NCBI GenBank assembly: GCA_002412625.1
Contig: DHVK01000030.1
Location: forward strand, 6,674 to 70,673
Source of the DNA: Cloacimonetes bacterium UBA5210
Lineage (GTDB): Bacteria > Cloacimonadota > Cloacimonadia > Cloacimonadales > Cloacimonadaceae
DNA length: 64,000 bases
Reading direction: 5' to 3'
Shown here in pieces: positions 1 through 7,686 of the stretch. The translations under genes and the position numbers were made by a program. Position 1 is the first letter of the stretch, and every line of letters begins with the position of its first letter. The notes beneath the pieces are model-generated. The model had not been told where the DNA came from. It worked only from the letters and a program-made list of their open reading frames with translations, and made no database searches.

Positions 1-2319
1 TGCAGCTACGTTGGCAAGCCCGGCTCCGATAGCTGCAGCAGCTGCAGTTATAGCCAATCCTGGTCCCACAATCGGAATACCCGCCATGGCCTTATATGCT
101 GCGGTAGCGGAAGCATAAGTGTCGATCATCGCCTGTCCGATTGCCAGTGTCTTCCACATGGCAAATCCCTTCTTGCCGAAGATCTCACTGGTCTTGGCAA
201 GGTCTCGCATGATCTGCTGGGCTCCCTGCAGGTTACGCATCTCATACTGGTCTCTGATCTGAGCTTTGGCTTTCTCAGACTGGGCAGTGATCTGCTCTTC
301 CGTAAGTCCTGAAGCAAGCAGCTTCTCTCTGCGTTTGGCATAGTATTCATCAATAGCTCTGAGTTGAGCGTCCCAAGTCTGTCCGGCTAACTCAAGGCTA
401 CGCTGTTCGAAGTTGAAACGCATATCACTCAGTTCCTGCTGCTGCCTGCGCTCTTCTTCAAGAGTTTTGCGTCTCTCCTCTGTTTCAGCTTCGATCTGCC
501 TGGTTCTGGCTTCAGCAGCCTCGGTTTCCACTCTAACTGACTCATCGGCGTAGTGATCTCGGATTGACTGCAGTAACTCTTCTGAGGCACCAAGAGCCTG
601 AGCCTTCACAAGCTCTCCATCACGCTGGATATCGAGTTCTTTCTGCTTCCTAAGCACCGCATCGTCTATTGCCAAGACATCATACTTCTGCTGCAACTGC
701 CGCAATTGTTCCAAGCGTCTCTCTTCCTCACTGCGTCTGGCATCGGATTGGAATGTGTTAGTCGAACCGGAACTGTCTCCACCACCTAAGCTCATGTCTG
801 GGAGTTCCATCAAAGCCTGGCGATAGGCAGCAGCGAAGTCATTGAGATCACCTTTCGCATTGTTAAGGTTGTTACGAACGTCTGTTATCTGATCATTCAA
901 CCTTGCCTCAGGACTCAGCTTCCAATAGTCACCGGGACCGCCTTGCAGCATCTCCCTGTCTTGGATAAACTGAGACTGGGTCTCTCTGGAGACCTTCATC
1001 AGATCATTGTATTGGACTTGTAGCTCAGCCACTCTTCTAAGCTGGGTCTGATACCGCTCTCCATAGACTTCCGCTATCTGCTTCTGGATCAATGCTTCGG
1101 AAGCACTACGCAGAGCAGCGGCAAGCTCATTATATGAGGATGTTGCCAGATCGATATTGCCGATGTACTCACCATACTGCTCGTTCATAGTCCGGATGAT
1201 GTTCTTCATCTCGGTCTTGTCGGATGTAGCAAGGTTCGTGGCTGATCTTAGTTCCAGCAGTCTGGTGGCAAGGAAGTTGAACTTCTCCGCTTCTATTGTG
1301 ACTTGGCGGTTACACTCTTTGATCTCATCTGTCATTGACTTCTGTGACTCGACCATGACATCGGTCTTGATTGAAGCGGCTGCCAGACCCAGTCCCAAGG
1401 CAGACAAGGCACCTACTGTGATGCCGATAATCCCTGCTACCGGGTTAATAGCAAGCTGCAGGGCATGATATGCTGCTGTCAAGGCAGTAAGGGCAGTGGT
1501 AATGGTAGCGATCACCGGAACTGCAATGACAATACCGGTTACGAAGCCCTTCATCACCGGAGACAGGCTGTTGTAGGCATCCATCAGCCAGCCCAAGCCT
1601 TGCAAGAGAGGGTTGATCAGCACGGTAAGCATATCGCCTACCGTCTCCTGAATGTCGCCCCAGGCATTGGCATTCTGCATGCGCAGATCAGACAATGCTT
1701 CTGCCGTACCGCCATAGTCCTCACCAAGCTTCTCTACCAGGTAAGATACTCCCTCGGTCTTGAGCCGGGTATCATCAAGCTCTATACCATAACGACCGAG
1801 CATCTGTGTATGACCATTCAAAGCACGACCCATGAGATCAAAAGCACTCTCCACGCTCATCCCGGTGGCTTTATTGGCTTCGGTAAAGTCCAAGAGCACC
1901 GGAACCAGAGCTTTGATATCGTCTTTACTCAGTTTGAAAGTCTGGGACAGCTTTGCCATCAAGGGCAGCATCTGCTCATCTCCGAAGTTAGTCACAGATT
2001 GCATTGAAGAAGCAAAGCGAGCCATCTCGGCAGCACCGTCACCAAAGGCAATGGTAGCCAAGGTCATAGCCTGTCTTTGCACCAGAGATGCATCAAGCAA
2101 GCTGTTCATGGATCGCACCAAACCACCCACTGCAGCGATGACTCCATCAACTGCGATCTTCACGTCACGAATGGTAGCCAGAGCCTGTTCTGCCGATATC
2201 TTTACCGCAGCAGGCTTCTCCACCACAGACTGGGTGGACTCCGCCTCCTGCTTGACTTCGGCAAGTTTTACATTGGCATCGTCAGTGACGAGGATGAGTT
2301 TGAATGTTAGGTCTGGCAT
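1..2319 (-). CDS. Phage tail tape-measure protein (C-terminus beyond window)
   Basis: The minus strand is open without a stop from an ATG at 2319 to the window edge (773 codons visible), so the C-terminus is missing. The protein starts MPDLTFKLILVTDDANVKLA. It has an alanine-rich hydrophobic stretch around residues 240-310 (ITTALTALTAAYHA and LSALGLGLAAASI) and a long charged coiled coil rich in EERRLEQLRQLQQ-type heptads around 520-690. Near the edge a second hydrophobic segment appears (IPIVGPGLAITAAAAAIGAG). Coiled coil plus hydrophobic patches and great length are typical of tape-measure proteins, which set tail length and help DNA pass the inner membrane. Its place downstream of tail tube and chaperone genes fits. 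The ribosome site is weak. Confidence 0.85.
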   Translation of the reverse strand, partial: MPDLTFKLILVTDDANVKLAEVKQEAESTQSVVEKPAAVKISAEQALATIRDVKIAVDGVIAAVGGLVRSMNSLLDASLVQRQAMTLATIAFGDGAAEMARFASSMQSVTNFGDEQMLPLMAKLSQTFKLSKDDIKALVPVLLDFTEANKATGMSVESAFDLMGRALNGHTQMLGRYGIELDDTRLKTEGVSYLVEKLGEDYGGTAEALSDLRMQNANAWGDIQETVGDMLTVLINPLLQGLGWLMDAYNSLSPVMKGFVTGIVIAVPVIATITTALTALTAAYHALQLAINPVAGIIGITVGALSALGLGLAAASIKTDVMVESQKSMTDEIKECNRQVTIEAEKFNFLATRLLELRSATNLATSDKTEMKNIIRTMNEQYGEYIGNIDLATSSYNELAAALRSASEALIQKQIAEVYGERYQTQLRRVAELQVQYNDLMKVSRETQSQFIQDREMLQGGPGDYWKLSPEARLNDQITDVRNNLNNAKGDLNDFAAAYRQALMELPDMSLGGGDSSGSTNTFQSDARRSEEERRLEQLRQLQQKYDVLAIDDAVLRKQKELDIQRDGELVKAQALGASEELLQSIRDHYADESVRVETEAAEARTRQIEAETEERRKTLEEERRQQQELSDMRFNFEQRSLELAGQTWDAQLRAIDEYYAKRREKLLASGLTEEQITAQSEKAKAQIRDQYEMRNLQGAQQIMRDLAKTSEIFGKKGFAMWKTLAIGQAMIDTYASATAAYKAMAGIPIVGPGLAITAAAAAIGAGLANVAA

Positions 2320-2320
2320 T

Positions 2321-2349
2321 TTGATTGACTGTAATCCAGTCTTTAGAAT
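2321..2349 (+). promoter_or_regulatory. Sigma70-like promoter with internal inverted repeat, for the 2370 gene
   Basis: TTGATT (2321-2326) and TAGAAT (2344-2349) are separated by 17 bp. The spacer carries a small inverted repeat, GACTG-TAATC-CAGTC (2327-2341), which could be an operator. The promoter faces away from the tape-measure gene and 20 bp precede the ATG at 2370. This is inferred from sequence only. Confidence 0.5.
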
Positions 2350-2369
2350 AGTGATTCAGGGAGAAAATT

Positions 2370-2657
2370 ATGACAGGACTACTAACTTTAACGGGATTAG
2401 GTTTAAATGTGATCGGATCACTTGTTTTGATCGGCTCAAACAGAGAACTAATTCTATCGATCATCAATTCATTCAAGCGAATAGAAAACAATATGACAAT
2501 TGACAAAATGGGTGATGATGAATGGTTCCCAAATGGCTGGGAACGTGACTTTGAGCACATTGTTAAGAAAAGCACCGGTAGCAATCGTTTCGCCTTTATT
2601 GCTCTTACAATTGGGTTCTCACTACAATTCATAACTACAGCCATGAATGTTCTTTAG
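2370..2657 (+). CDS. Small two-helix membrane protein, possible phage moron
   Basis: A 95-residue ORF opposite to all neighbouring tail genes. It has a strong ribosome site (AGGGAGA, 2358-2364) before ATG 2370 and its own promoter-like sequence. The N-terminus (LLTLTGLGLNVIGSLVLIG) and the C-terminus (FAFIALTIGFSLQFITTAM) are each a predicted membrane helix, with a charged loop of about 45 residues between them. Base composition is more AT-rich than the flanking phage genes. An independently promoted small membrane protein inside a tail operon is the classic layout of a moron, for example a superinfection-exclusion or lysogenic-conversion gene. No family is recognised; the role is inference. 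Its 3' end overlaps the end of the convergent methylase gene by 4 bp. Confidence 0.6.
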   Translation: MTGLLTLTGLGLNVIGSLVLIGSNRELILSIINSFKRIENNMTIDKMGDDEWFPNGWERDFEHIVKKSTGSNRFAFIALTIGFSLQFITTAMNVL

Positions 2658-3430
2658 TAATTCCTAATCAACAGCTCTGTCTCGGTCTGGAAAGCACCGG
2701 AGACGGTGTACTGCGCTTCGACTTCATCAATGGTGAAGCCTTGGTATAGCGTACGGATGTAAGGGTCGTTATTGTAGGATAAGAGGAACTTCCCTTTGAT
2801 GTTCTTCAGTGCGGCTGCAAGCTCTTCATGCTTGGTAAATGCGTCTGCATCTTCTCTGTCGTATAAATGCTCCTTGGTGTAATAGGGTGGGTCAAGGTAG
2901 AAGAAAGTACTAGGCGTGTCGAAGCGGGCGATGATCTTCTCAAAGTCCTGCTTTTCGATGATTACCTGCTGTAGCCTTTCTGAGGCTGCTTTCACTTTCT
3001 CCAGATTACGCAGTGGCATGTATTTGTAGCCCTGCATGATGCAGAAGTTCTTTGACCGGGAGCCGTAACTGCAGGACAACTGGAAGTAGAAGCGGATGGC
3101 TCGTTCCAATTCGGTTTTGGGTGGGTGTTGTGCGAACGTGTCGAACATCTCCCTTGATACCAAGTACTGGTTCAACTCGGTCACAAACGCTTCAGGGTGC
3201 TGCTTTATGTACTTCCAGAAGTTCACCAGATCACCATTGATATCGTTATAGACTTCCGTATATCTGCTCTTGGGTCCGATCTGCCAATCTTCCTTATCGG
3301 GGCTCTTGCCGAATAGTATCCAGGCAGCACCACCAAAGACTTCACAGTAGATGTCATGCTTCGGGATGAGCGGTAGTATCTTCTTGCGGAGGAGACGCTT
3401 GCCACCAACCCAGGAGATAATGCTGTTCAC
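2654..3430 (-). CDS. D12-class DNA adenine N6-methyltransferase, second of a tandem pair
   Basis: 258 residues, about the length of Dam/DpnM enzymes. Near the N-terminus are the AdoMet-binding SWVGGKRLLRK and EVFGGAAW elements, and around residue 175 the catalytic TFFYLDPPYYTKEH (DPPY motif IV) that acts on adenine. It transfers methyl from AdoMet to adenine N6 in a short target that cannot be read from sequence. The start is GTG at 3430, overlapping the stop of the upstream methylase as GTGA, so the two are translationally coupled. No restriction endonuclease gene is adjacent, so a role in protecting phage DNA from host restriction, or in regulation, is more likely than a restriction-modification pair. 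Confidence 0.9.
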   Translation of the reverse strand: MNSIISWVGGKRLLRKKILPLIPKHDIYCEVFGGAAWILFGKSPDKEDWQIGPKSRYTEVYNDINGDLVNFWKYIKQHPEAFVTELNQYLVSREMFDTFAQHPPKTELERAIRFYFQLSCSYGSRSKNFCIMQGYKYMPLRNLEKVKAASERLQQVIIEKQDFEKIIARFDTPSTFFYLDPPYYTKEHLYDREDADAFTKHEELAAALKNIKGKFLLSYNNDPYIRTLYQGFTIDEVEAQYTVSGAFQTETELLIRNY

Positions 3431-4242
3431 GATATCCCCCTGATTTCTCTGGTTGTAGCTTTCTGTTTGGGTGTATCTTGGTCGGCTTCTACAAGATCGA
3501 AGTTGGCGATGATCACTTCCGCAAACTCGCTCTTACCCTCTTTGCGGTTGATGCCCTTGGTTCTGGTGACGTGCTTGATATCATAACCCTTGTAAAGCTT
3601 GAGAACATCCGGGTTATCATCATAGGAGAGGATGAACCTGCCCTTGATACTCTTGAGGATGTCTCGGAGGGTTTCATGGCTGAACTGCTTGGAGTTCTCA
3701 TAGGTATAGCCCAGCATGTAGGGTGGATCGCAATAGAAGAAGTTGCTCTTGGTGTCATACTTCTCGATCACCTTCTCATAGGAGAGGTTCTCGATGATCA
3801 CCATATCGAGACGCTTGTGCAGCTCTTTGATGCGTTCCAGCCTGTTATACATACTGGAGGTGCCACGCTTCTGAGAGGTACCGAAGCTGTCACCTTTTGA
3901 GCCAAAGCTTCGGGTGATCAGGAACATGAACCTGGCAGCCCGCTGTATCTCGGTTAAGCCTTCCTGCTTGAAGATATCGCCAAAGAGCTTACGGCTGGCA
4001 ACTAACCAGTCTAACTCTTTGATCAGCTCATCGGGATGATACTTCACCTGCAGGAAGAGATTCACCAGACGGTAATCGAGATCGTTATAAACCTCCAGAT
4101 CACCCCATCGGTCTTTGAAAAGCAGCATCCAGGCTGCTCCTCCGAAGGGCTCGATGTATCCGGTTATGTCCTTGGGAACGTATTGTGATATGGTTTTTCG
4201 GAGGAGGCGTTTACCTCCGATCCAGCCGATTAAAGCGTCCAT
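3427..4242 (-). CDS. D12-class DNA adenine N6-methyltransferase, first of a tandem pair
   Basis: 271 residues from ATG 4242 (the TTG one codon upstream is ignored). Motif I region GWIGGKRLLRKTI and EPFGGAAWMLL, then SNFFYCDPPYMLGYTYE carrying the catalytic DPPY. It is clearly paralogous to the following methylase (shared GGKRLLRK, FGGAAW, FFY.DPPY and LSYDDNP/LSYNNDP) but diverged across the central target-recognition part, so the two may have different specificities. The ATG shares one base with the stop of the 34-codon ORF upstream (TGATG), placing both methylases in the tail operon between the tail-chaperone genes and the tape measure. Confidence 0.9.
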   Translation of the reverse strand: MDALIGWIGGKRLLRKTISQYVPKDITGYIEPFGGAAWMLLFKDRWGDLEVYNDLDYRLVNLFLQVKYHPDELIKELDWLVASRKLFGDIFKQEGLTEIQRAARFMFLITRSFGSKGDSFGTSQKRGTSSMYNRLERIKELHKRLDMVIIENLSYEKVIEKYDTKSNFFYCDPPYMLGYTYENSKQFSHETLRDILKSIKGRFILSYDDNPDVLKLYKGYDIKHVTRTKGINRKEGKSEFAEVIIANFDLVEADQDTPKQKATTREIRGIS

Positions 4243-4346
4243 CAAATGTCTCCTTTAGGGTCAGCAAGGCAGAGCCGCAAGTATAGCTCCGGCAATGTGA
4301 GCTTGTCGAAATCCTCGTTTGTGAATCCGAGCTTTCTGAGTATCAT
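4242..4346 (-). CDS. 34-residue ORF overlapping the tail-chaperone gene (GT-like second ORF)
   Basis: A short ORF starting MILRKLGFTNEDFDKLTLPE and ending LADPKGDI. Its ATG (4346-4344) overlaps the upstream stop codon as ATGA, and its frame is -1 relative to the upstream gene. In many tailed phages the gene pair before the tape measure encodes a tail-assembly chaperone whose longer form is made by a programmed -1 frameshift (lambda G/GT). Position, size and frame match that arrangement. No canonical XXXYYYZ slippery heptamer is visible at the overlap, so simple coupled reinitiation is also possible. Confidence 0.45.
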   Translation of the reverse strand: MILRKLGFTNEDFDKLTLPELYLRLCLADPKGDI

Positions 4347-4693
4347 TTCGAACCTCTCGTAGGGGTAGCGGGATTGGATTGTACCGCTAATCCGAAACTC
4401 CCGAGCCAACTTTTGAACCTGTCTTTGTTGGCTCTGATATAGACGAAAAAAGCGGAGATATGCTCCAGTGCTTCCACAGCGTCCATATTGTCCGGGTCCC
4501 GGTTCGATATGATTCGAATAAGCTCTTTGTCAGCTTCCGATTCACTGATCAGTTCAAGCAGTTCCACCTCAGAGACCTTGGTCACCTTACCGGAGAGGAA
4601 GTCCTCAAGCTTGGCTTTCAAGGTCTTGTTCGAGATCGTGAGGCAGAGTATTTGCCGCAGTTGGCTATAGCTGAGTGTTACTTCTCGCTTCAT
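4343..4693 (-). CDS. Putative tail-assembly chaperone
   Basis: 116 residues from ATG 4693 (MKREVTLSYSQLRQILCLTI), preceded by AAAGGATTG as ribosome site. A longer reading back to 4738 would overlap the next gene. It is acidic and mostly helical (VSEVELLELISESEADKELI), of the size of tail chaperones. It sits between the tail tube and the tape measure with a tiny overlapping ORF after it, the conserved place of the G/GT pair. The family is assigned by position rather than by a motif, so the call is moderate. Confidence 0.5.
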   Translation of the reverse strand: MKREVTLSYSQLRQILCLTISNKTLKAKLEDFLSGKVTKVSEVELLELISESEADKELIRIISNRDPDNMDAVEALEHISAFFVYIRANKDRFKSWLGSFGLAVQSNPATPTRGSK

Positions 4694-4709
4694 AGATTTC
4701 AATCCTTTC

Positions 4710-4910
4710 TTAGTTTCCCCAGAACATCTTGATGGCAACGCCCATCAGCATGAAGAATTGGGTAGTGGAGACGGTTAGAAGCAGCTTCATATTCGTCTCC
4801 ACTCTCGCCATTCTGGTCACCAATGAGTTGTTGCTGTTTCCGTTGCCGTAGATCTCGGTCTGGAGATTGTCTATCTTCTTCATTACGTCTGGCTTACATT
4901 GGCAATCCAT
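4710..4910 (-). CDS. Small coiled-coil/membrane protein, XhlA- or holin-accessory-like
   Basis: 66 residues: an N-terminal polar helix (CKPDVMKKIDNLQTEIYG), a middle part RMARVETNMKLLL, and a C-terminal hydrophobic stretch LLLTVSTTQFFMLMGVAIKM. A short coiled coil followed by one membrane segment resembles the XhlA haemolysin/holin-accessory family, which helps lysis in PBSX-like phages. The similarity is one of architecture only. It lies between the tail tube and the chaperone genes. Confidence 0.4.
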   Translation of the reverse strand: MDCQCKPDVMKKIDNLQTEIYGNGNSNNSLVTRMARVETNMKLLLTVSTTQFFMLMGVAIKMFWGN

Positions 4911-4952
4911 GTTCTGTCCTTTGTTTAGCAGTTATTGGTTTATAGTTTTCTT

Positions 4953-5495
4953 TTAAGTGCCCGGAGGGATGTCCTTGAAGACAAAGACCTTTCCTGATGT
5001 GTTTCCGGCAAACTCGGTGGATACTACTACGCTGAAGAGGCCATCGGCTTCGCCTGACCAGTCCACTGTCCAGCGCAGTCCATTGAAGATCGCTACCCGG
5101 TCTAAGCTCTTGGAAGCCGCTACAATTGTCATGTTTTTACCCATGAAGGCAGAGCTTTCGAGATAGTTCTTCTGACGGTTGGATAAGCCCGAAATAGTGA
5201 GTTCCACTGTACTGGTTCTTTTACCCGGCAGAGTATAGTTACGGGTCTTGAGCTTGGTGATCTTGGAGTCGGCCTTACCCGGTTTCTCGGCAAGCTCGCC
5301 CAGCATGTCAAAGCTGCTGTTCAGTTCATCTTTAATGGAACTTTGAGTGTTATAGATCGAAGCAATTTCGGAATCGGAGTAAGACCCAAAACCAAAATAG
5401 ACATTGTCGGCTATGAACACATCCACCAAAGCATTGAACAGCATATCCGACTCCGTCATTGGAGTCGGATATGTTGGTTGGGAGATAGCAGGCAT
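4953..5495 (-). CDS. Putative major tail tube protein
   Basis: 180 residues, ATG 5495 after AAGGGAG, overlapping the preceding stop (TGATG). It is mostly beta-strand and glycine/serine/threonine rich in the C-terminal half (STVELTISGLSNRQ; GLFSVVVSTEF), with an asparagine/aspartate-rich turn (DNVYFGFGSYSDSEI) near the N-terminus. Such beta-rich proteins encoded downstream of the capsid and upstream of chaperone and tape measure are usually the tail tube subunit. No sheath-like gene is found beside it, which argues for a non-contractile tail. Assignment is by order and composition. Confidence 0.55.
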   Translation of the reverse strand: MPAISQPTYPTPMTESDMLFNALVDVFIADNVYFGFGSYSDSEIASIYNTQSSIKDELNSSFDMLGELAEKPGKADSKITKLKTRNYTLPGKRTSTVELTISGLSNRQKNYLESSAFMGKNMTIVAASKSLDRVAIFNGLRWTVDWSGEADGLFSVVVSTEFAGNTSGKVFVFKDIPPGT

Positions 5496-5845
5496 CAGAA
5501 TACTCCCTTGATGGCTTTACCGATACTAAAGAGCCACTTACGGTTATGGAACACGTATTCTACGGCTCCCCCGATAGTGCCGAATACCTTCATAACAAGG
5601 GTGGTCTGCTTATCGGGAAGGCTTCTGGTGGCTCGCTCGACTGCCAACTGCTTCTTGGCATAGTCATCGAGTTCGCGGGTAGCAGGGTTGATCTTGATAT
5701 CCTGGATGATGTCCAAGATAATGGCAAGGGCTGCATTGATCTTGGTCTTATCCAAGGTCTTACCCGTCATGCGGAAGATGATCCAGACGATCAGGGTGGT
5801 TATCAGTCCCAGGATAAAGGCTTGGTTGGCGATGATGAAGTCCAT
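5495..5845 (-). CDS. Small membrane protein, possible holin
   Basis: 116 residues with an N-terminal membrane helix (FILGLITTLIVWIIF), a second moderately hydrophobic helix (AALAIILDIIQDI), then a charged amphipathic part (YAKKQLAVERATRS) and a weakly hydrophobic basic C-terminus (KWLFSIGKAIKGVF). The size and helix plus charged tail fit LLH-type holins, but a lysozyme partner lies several genes away, and position between capsid and tail tube would also suit a structural protein. Family not firmly recognised. Confidence 0.4.
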   Translation of the reverse strand: MDFIIANQAFILGLITTLIVWIIFRMTGKTLDKTKINAALAIILDIIQDIKINPATRELDDYAKKQLAVERATRSLPDKQTTLVMKVFGTIGGAVEYVFHNRKWLFSIGKAIKGVF

Positions 5846-5868
5846 TGATTCTCCTTATCTCTTATTGC

Positions 5869-7611
5869 TTAAGTGGTTAGTTTGAAGACTTTGACGAAGC
5901 CGTCGATATAGGTGATGCCGGGACGGATACGGATGTACCAGTGGTACTTCCAGTCCGAACCATGATGCTCGACCTTCAACTCTGCGTCGGTTCGATAGCC
6001 GATGATGATGAACTTGGGCAGACCGCCGATGATATACTCATCAGGCATGAGACGGGCTTTGATGGGAATACCCGCAAAAGAAACGTTGCCACCTTCGAGC
6101 AGCAGGCGATCTCCGGCATTGGTCTCACGCTTGGCAAGCTCTGCCCTGATACGGATCAGGTCTTTGTGACTGACATAGAACTTGAAGCTTTCCTGCTCCT
6201 CGAGCATCTCATCGGAGAATGCCAGTAGAGCTGCTTCAAAGCGCTTTGCCCAGTCGGTATAGGTGGCTTTGGAGAGGTTGGTTACCTTGGTAGCGGCAGT
6301 GGCAAGCTTGATGATACCATCCAAAGCCTTGAGCTTGGCAGTAGCAGATACTCTGTCACCTCGGAAGAGCAAGAGACGGATCGCCTTCTCGGTCTTCTTG
6401 GCGATATGGTTCTCCACATAAGCTCCGAAGGCATCTTCACCGTACTTGTCTTTGTAGAACTCGACCACGTCTCTGCCTAAGGTGAACTCGGCATTGAGGA
6501 TACCGGAGGGGATGGAGATGTCTCCTGTTCCTACGTCCTGAGCCGTAAGAGCGCCATCGAGCTTGTTCTTGAAGACCAGATCATCCACCAGTCCGATATC
6601 AAGTAGCTCGTCTTTGAGCAGTGGTACGATGGTGATATCCGAGAAGGTGTCACCCGGCTGCGACCCGATCACTTCGTCAATGAAGAGCGAAGTGGTATTG
6701 GGATTGAGGATGTTCATCGACTTGCCGGAGTCCACATTGGCGATGCCTTTGTAGATCTCACGATGCGAAGCCTTGACCACGATCTTGTTCCCATCGATGG
6801 TAAGCTCTTTGTCCACATTGGACTGGCTGCCATCCGGCTCTCCGGGTATGGACTTGGAGATGGCTTTGCTCATGGTGACTGACAGTTCTTTGAGGCTCTT
6901 CTCGATGCTTTTCACTGCATCGGTAACGGTTGCCGAACCGCTGTTCTTCTCCAACTCTGTGATCTTCTCGGTAATGGCTGTGATGCCCTTTTGAAGTTCA
7001 CTGTTGTTATTGTGCTCAGCCACTTTACGTAAGCTGTTGAGCTCATTCTTGATCTCGGTTAGGCTGGCTTCGGTACCGCTGTAGTCATCGGCTCTGCCAT
7101 AGATGGAAACACCATTGAACTCGCCTTTCTCGACCTTCTGCCAGAGCTCACTCTGGAGGTTCTCGCACTTGAGGACTTGCACCCAAGAGCCGACTTTCGC
7201 ATCGGGGAAATGCTCACGGTCACTGGTCTTGAGTAGGTAGTTCTCCACTACAGTGAACTCCGGTACGGGCTGCATGTTGTGGTTCACATCGCACTTGCCG
7301 ACTAAGCCGTGCTTGGCGAAGTGATCACAGGACTTCTGAATCTCTTCCCGGGTGTAGTAGTCACCTTGGGAATCGTGGATGTTAGGCTCCATCAGAGTTA
7401 CATAAAGCCGTCCCTGAGTGCCCGATGTTTCACTCTTGAACTTGGTGGAGTTTATCTTGTGTTCAAAGCTCCGTCCGGAAGCATTCTTGACCACAAAGCC
7501 TTTCTGGTTAGCCGGGTTCATCTCGTCAAAGAGGAGCGAGACTAACTCGACTTCCACATTACGCAGTTCGCCCTTCTTGACGATCCTGCTTTTAGTTCCG
7601 AAGATATTCAC
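5869..7611 (-). CDS. Fused prohead protease (XkdF-like) and major capsid protein
   Basis: 580 residues with three parts. Residues about 40-190 resemble XkdF-type phage serine proteases (LYVTLMEPNIHDSQGDYYT; HFAKHGLVGKCDVNHNMQPV; GSWVQVLKC; GEFNGVSIYGRA). Residues about 200-275 form a charged coiled coil (LTEIKNELNSLRKVAEHN; ITAITEKITELEKNS), as expected of a scaffold. Residues about 285-580 look like an HK97-fold capsid subunit (DTFSDITIVPLLKDELLDI; KAIRLLLFRGDRVSATAKL; GDRLLLEGGNVSFAGIPIKA). The protease matures the prohead and the capsid part builds the shell, so one gene supplies maturation protease, scaffold and coat. Most phages use separate genes; maturation cleavage probably separates the parts. 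Confidence 0.75.
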   Translation of the reverse strand: MNIFGTKSRIVKKGELRNVEVELVSLLFDEMNPANQKGFVVKNASGRSFEHKINSTKFKSETSGTQGRLYVTLMEPNIHDSQGDYYTREEIQKSCDHFAKHGLVGKCDVNHNMQPVPEFTVVENYLLKTSDREHFPDAKVGSWVQVLKCENLQSELWQKVEKGEFNGVSIYGRADDYSGTEASLTEIKNELNSLRKVAEHNNNSELQKGITAITEKITELEKNSGSATVTDAVKSIEKSLKELSVTMSKAISKSIPGEPDGSQSNVDKELTIDGNKIVVKASHREIYKGIANVDSGKSMNILNPNTTSLFIDEVIGSQPGDTFSDITIVPLLKDELLDIGLVDDLVFKNKLDGALTAQDVGTGDISIPSGILNAEFTLGRDVVEFYKDKYGEDAFGAYVENHIAKKTEKAIRLLLFRGDRVSATAKLKALDGIIKLATAATKVTNLSKATYTDWAKRFEAALLAFSDEMLEEQESFKFYVSHKDLIRIRAELAKRETNAGDRLLLEGGNVSFAGIPIKARLMPDEYIIGGLPKFIIIGYRTDAELKVEHHGSDWKYHWYIRIRPGITYIDGFVKVFKLTT

Positions 7612-7686
7612 TGTACCTCCTTAGGGTTAGTGATAGGTTGTTGATTGCTGATTTGCTGTTTGAAATCTCGCATTTTATGACTCCTG

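Noticed and set aside
1465..2007. 180-codon plus-strand ORF in the tape-measure gene
   Set aside because: His/Gln-rich composition and antisense to a clear coding region; no ribosome site.
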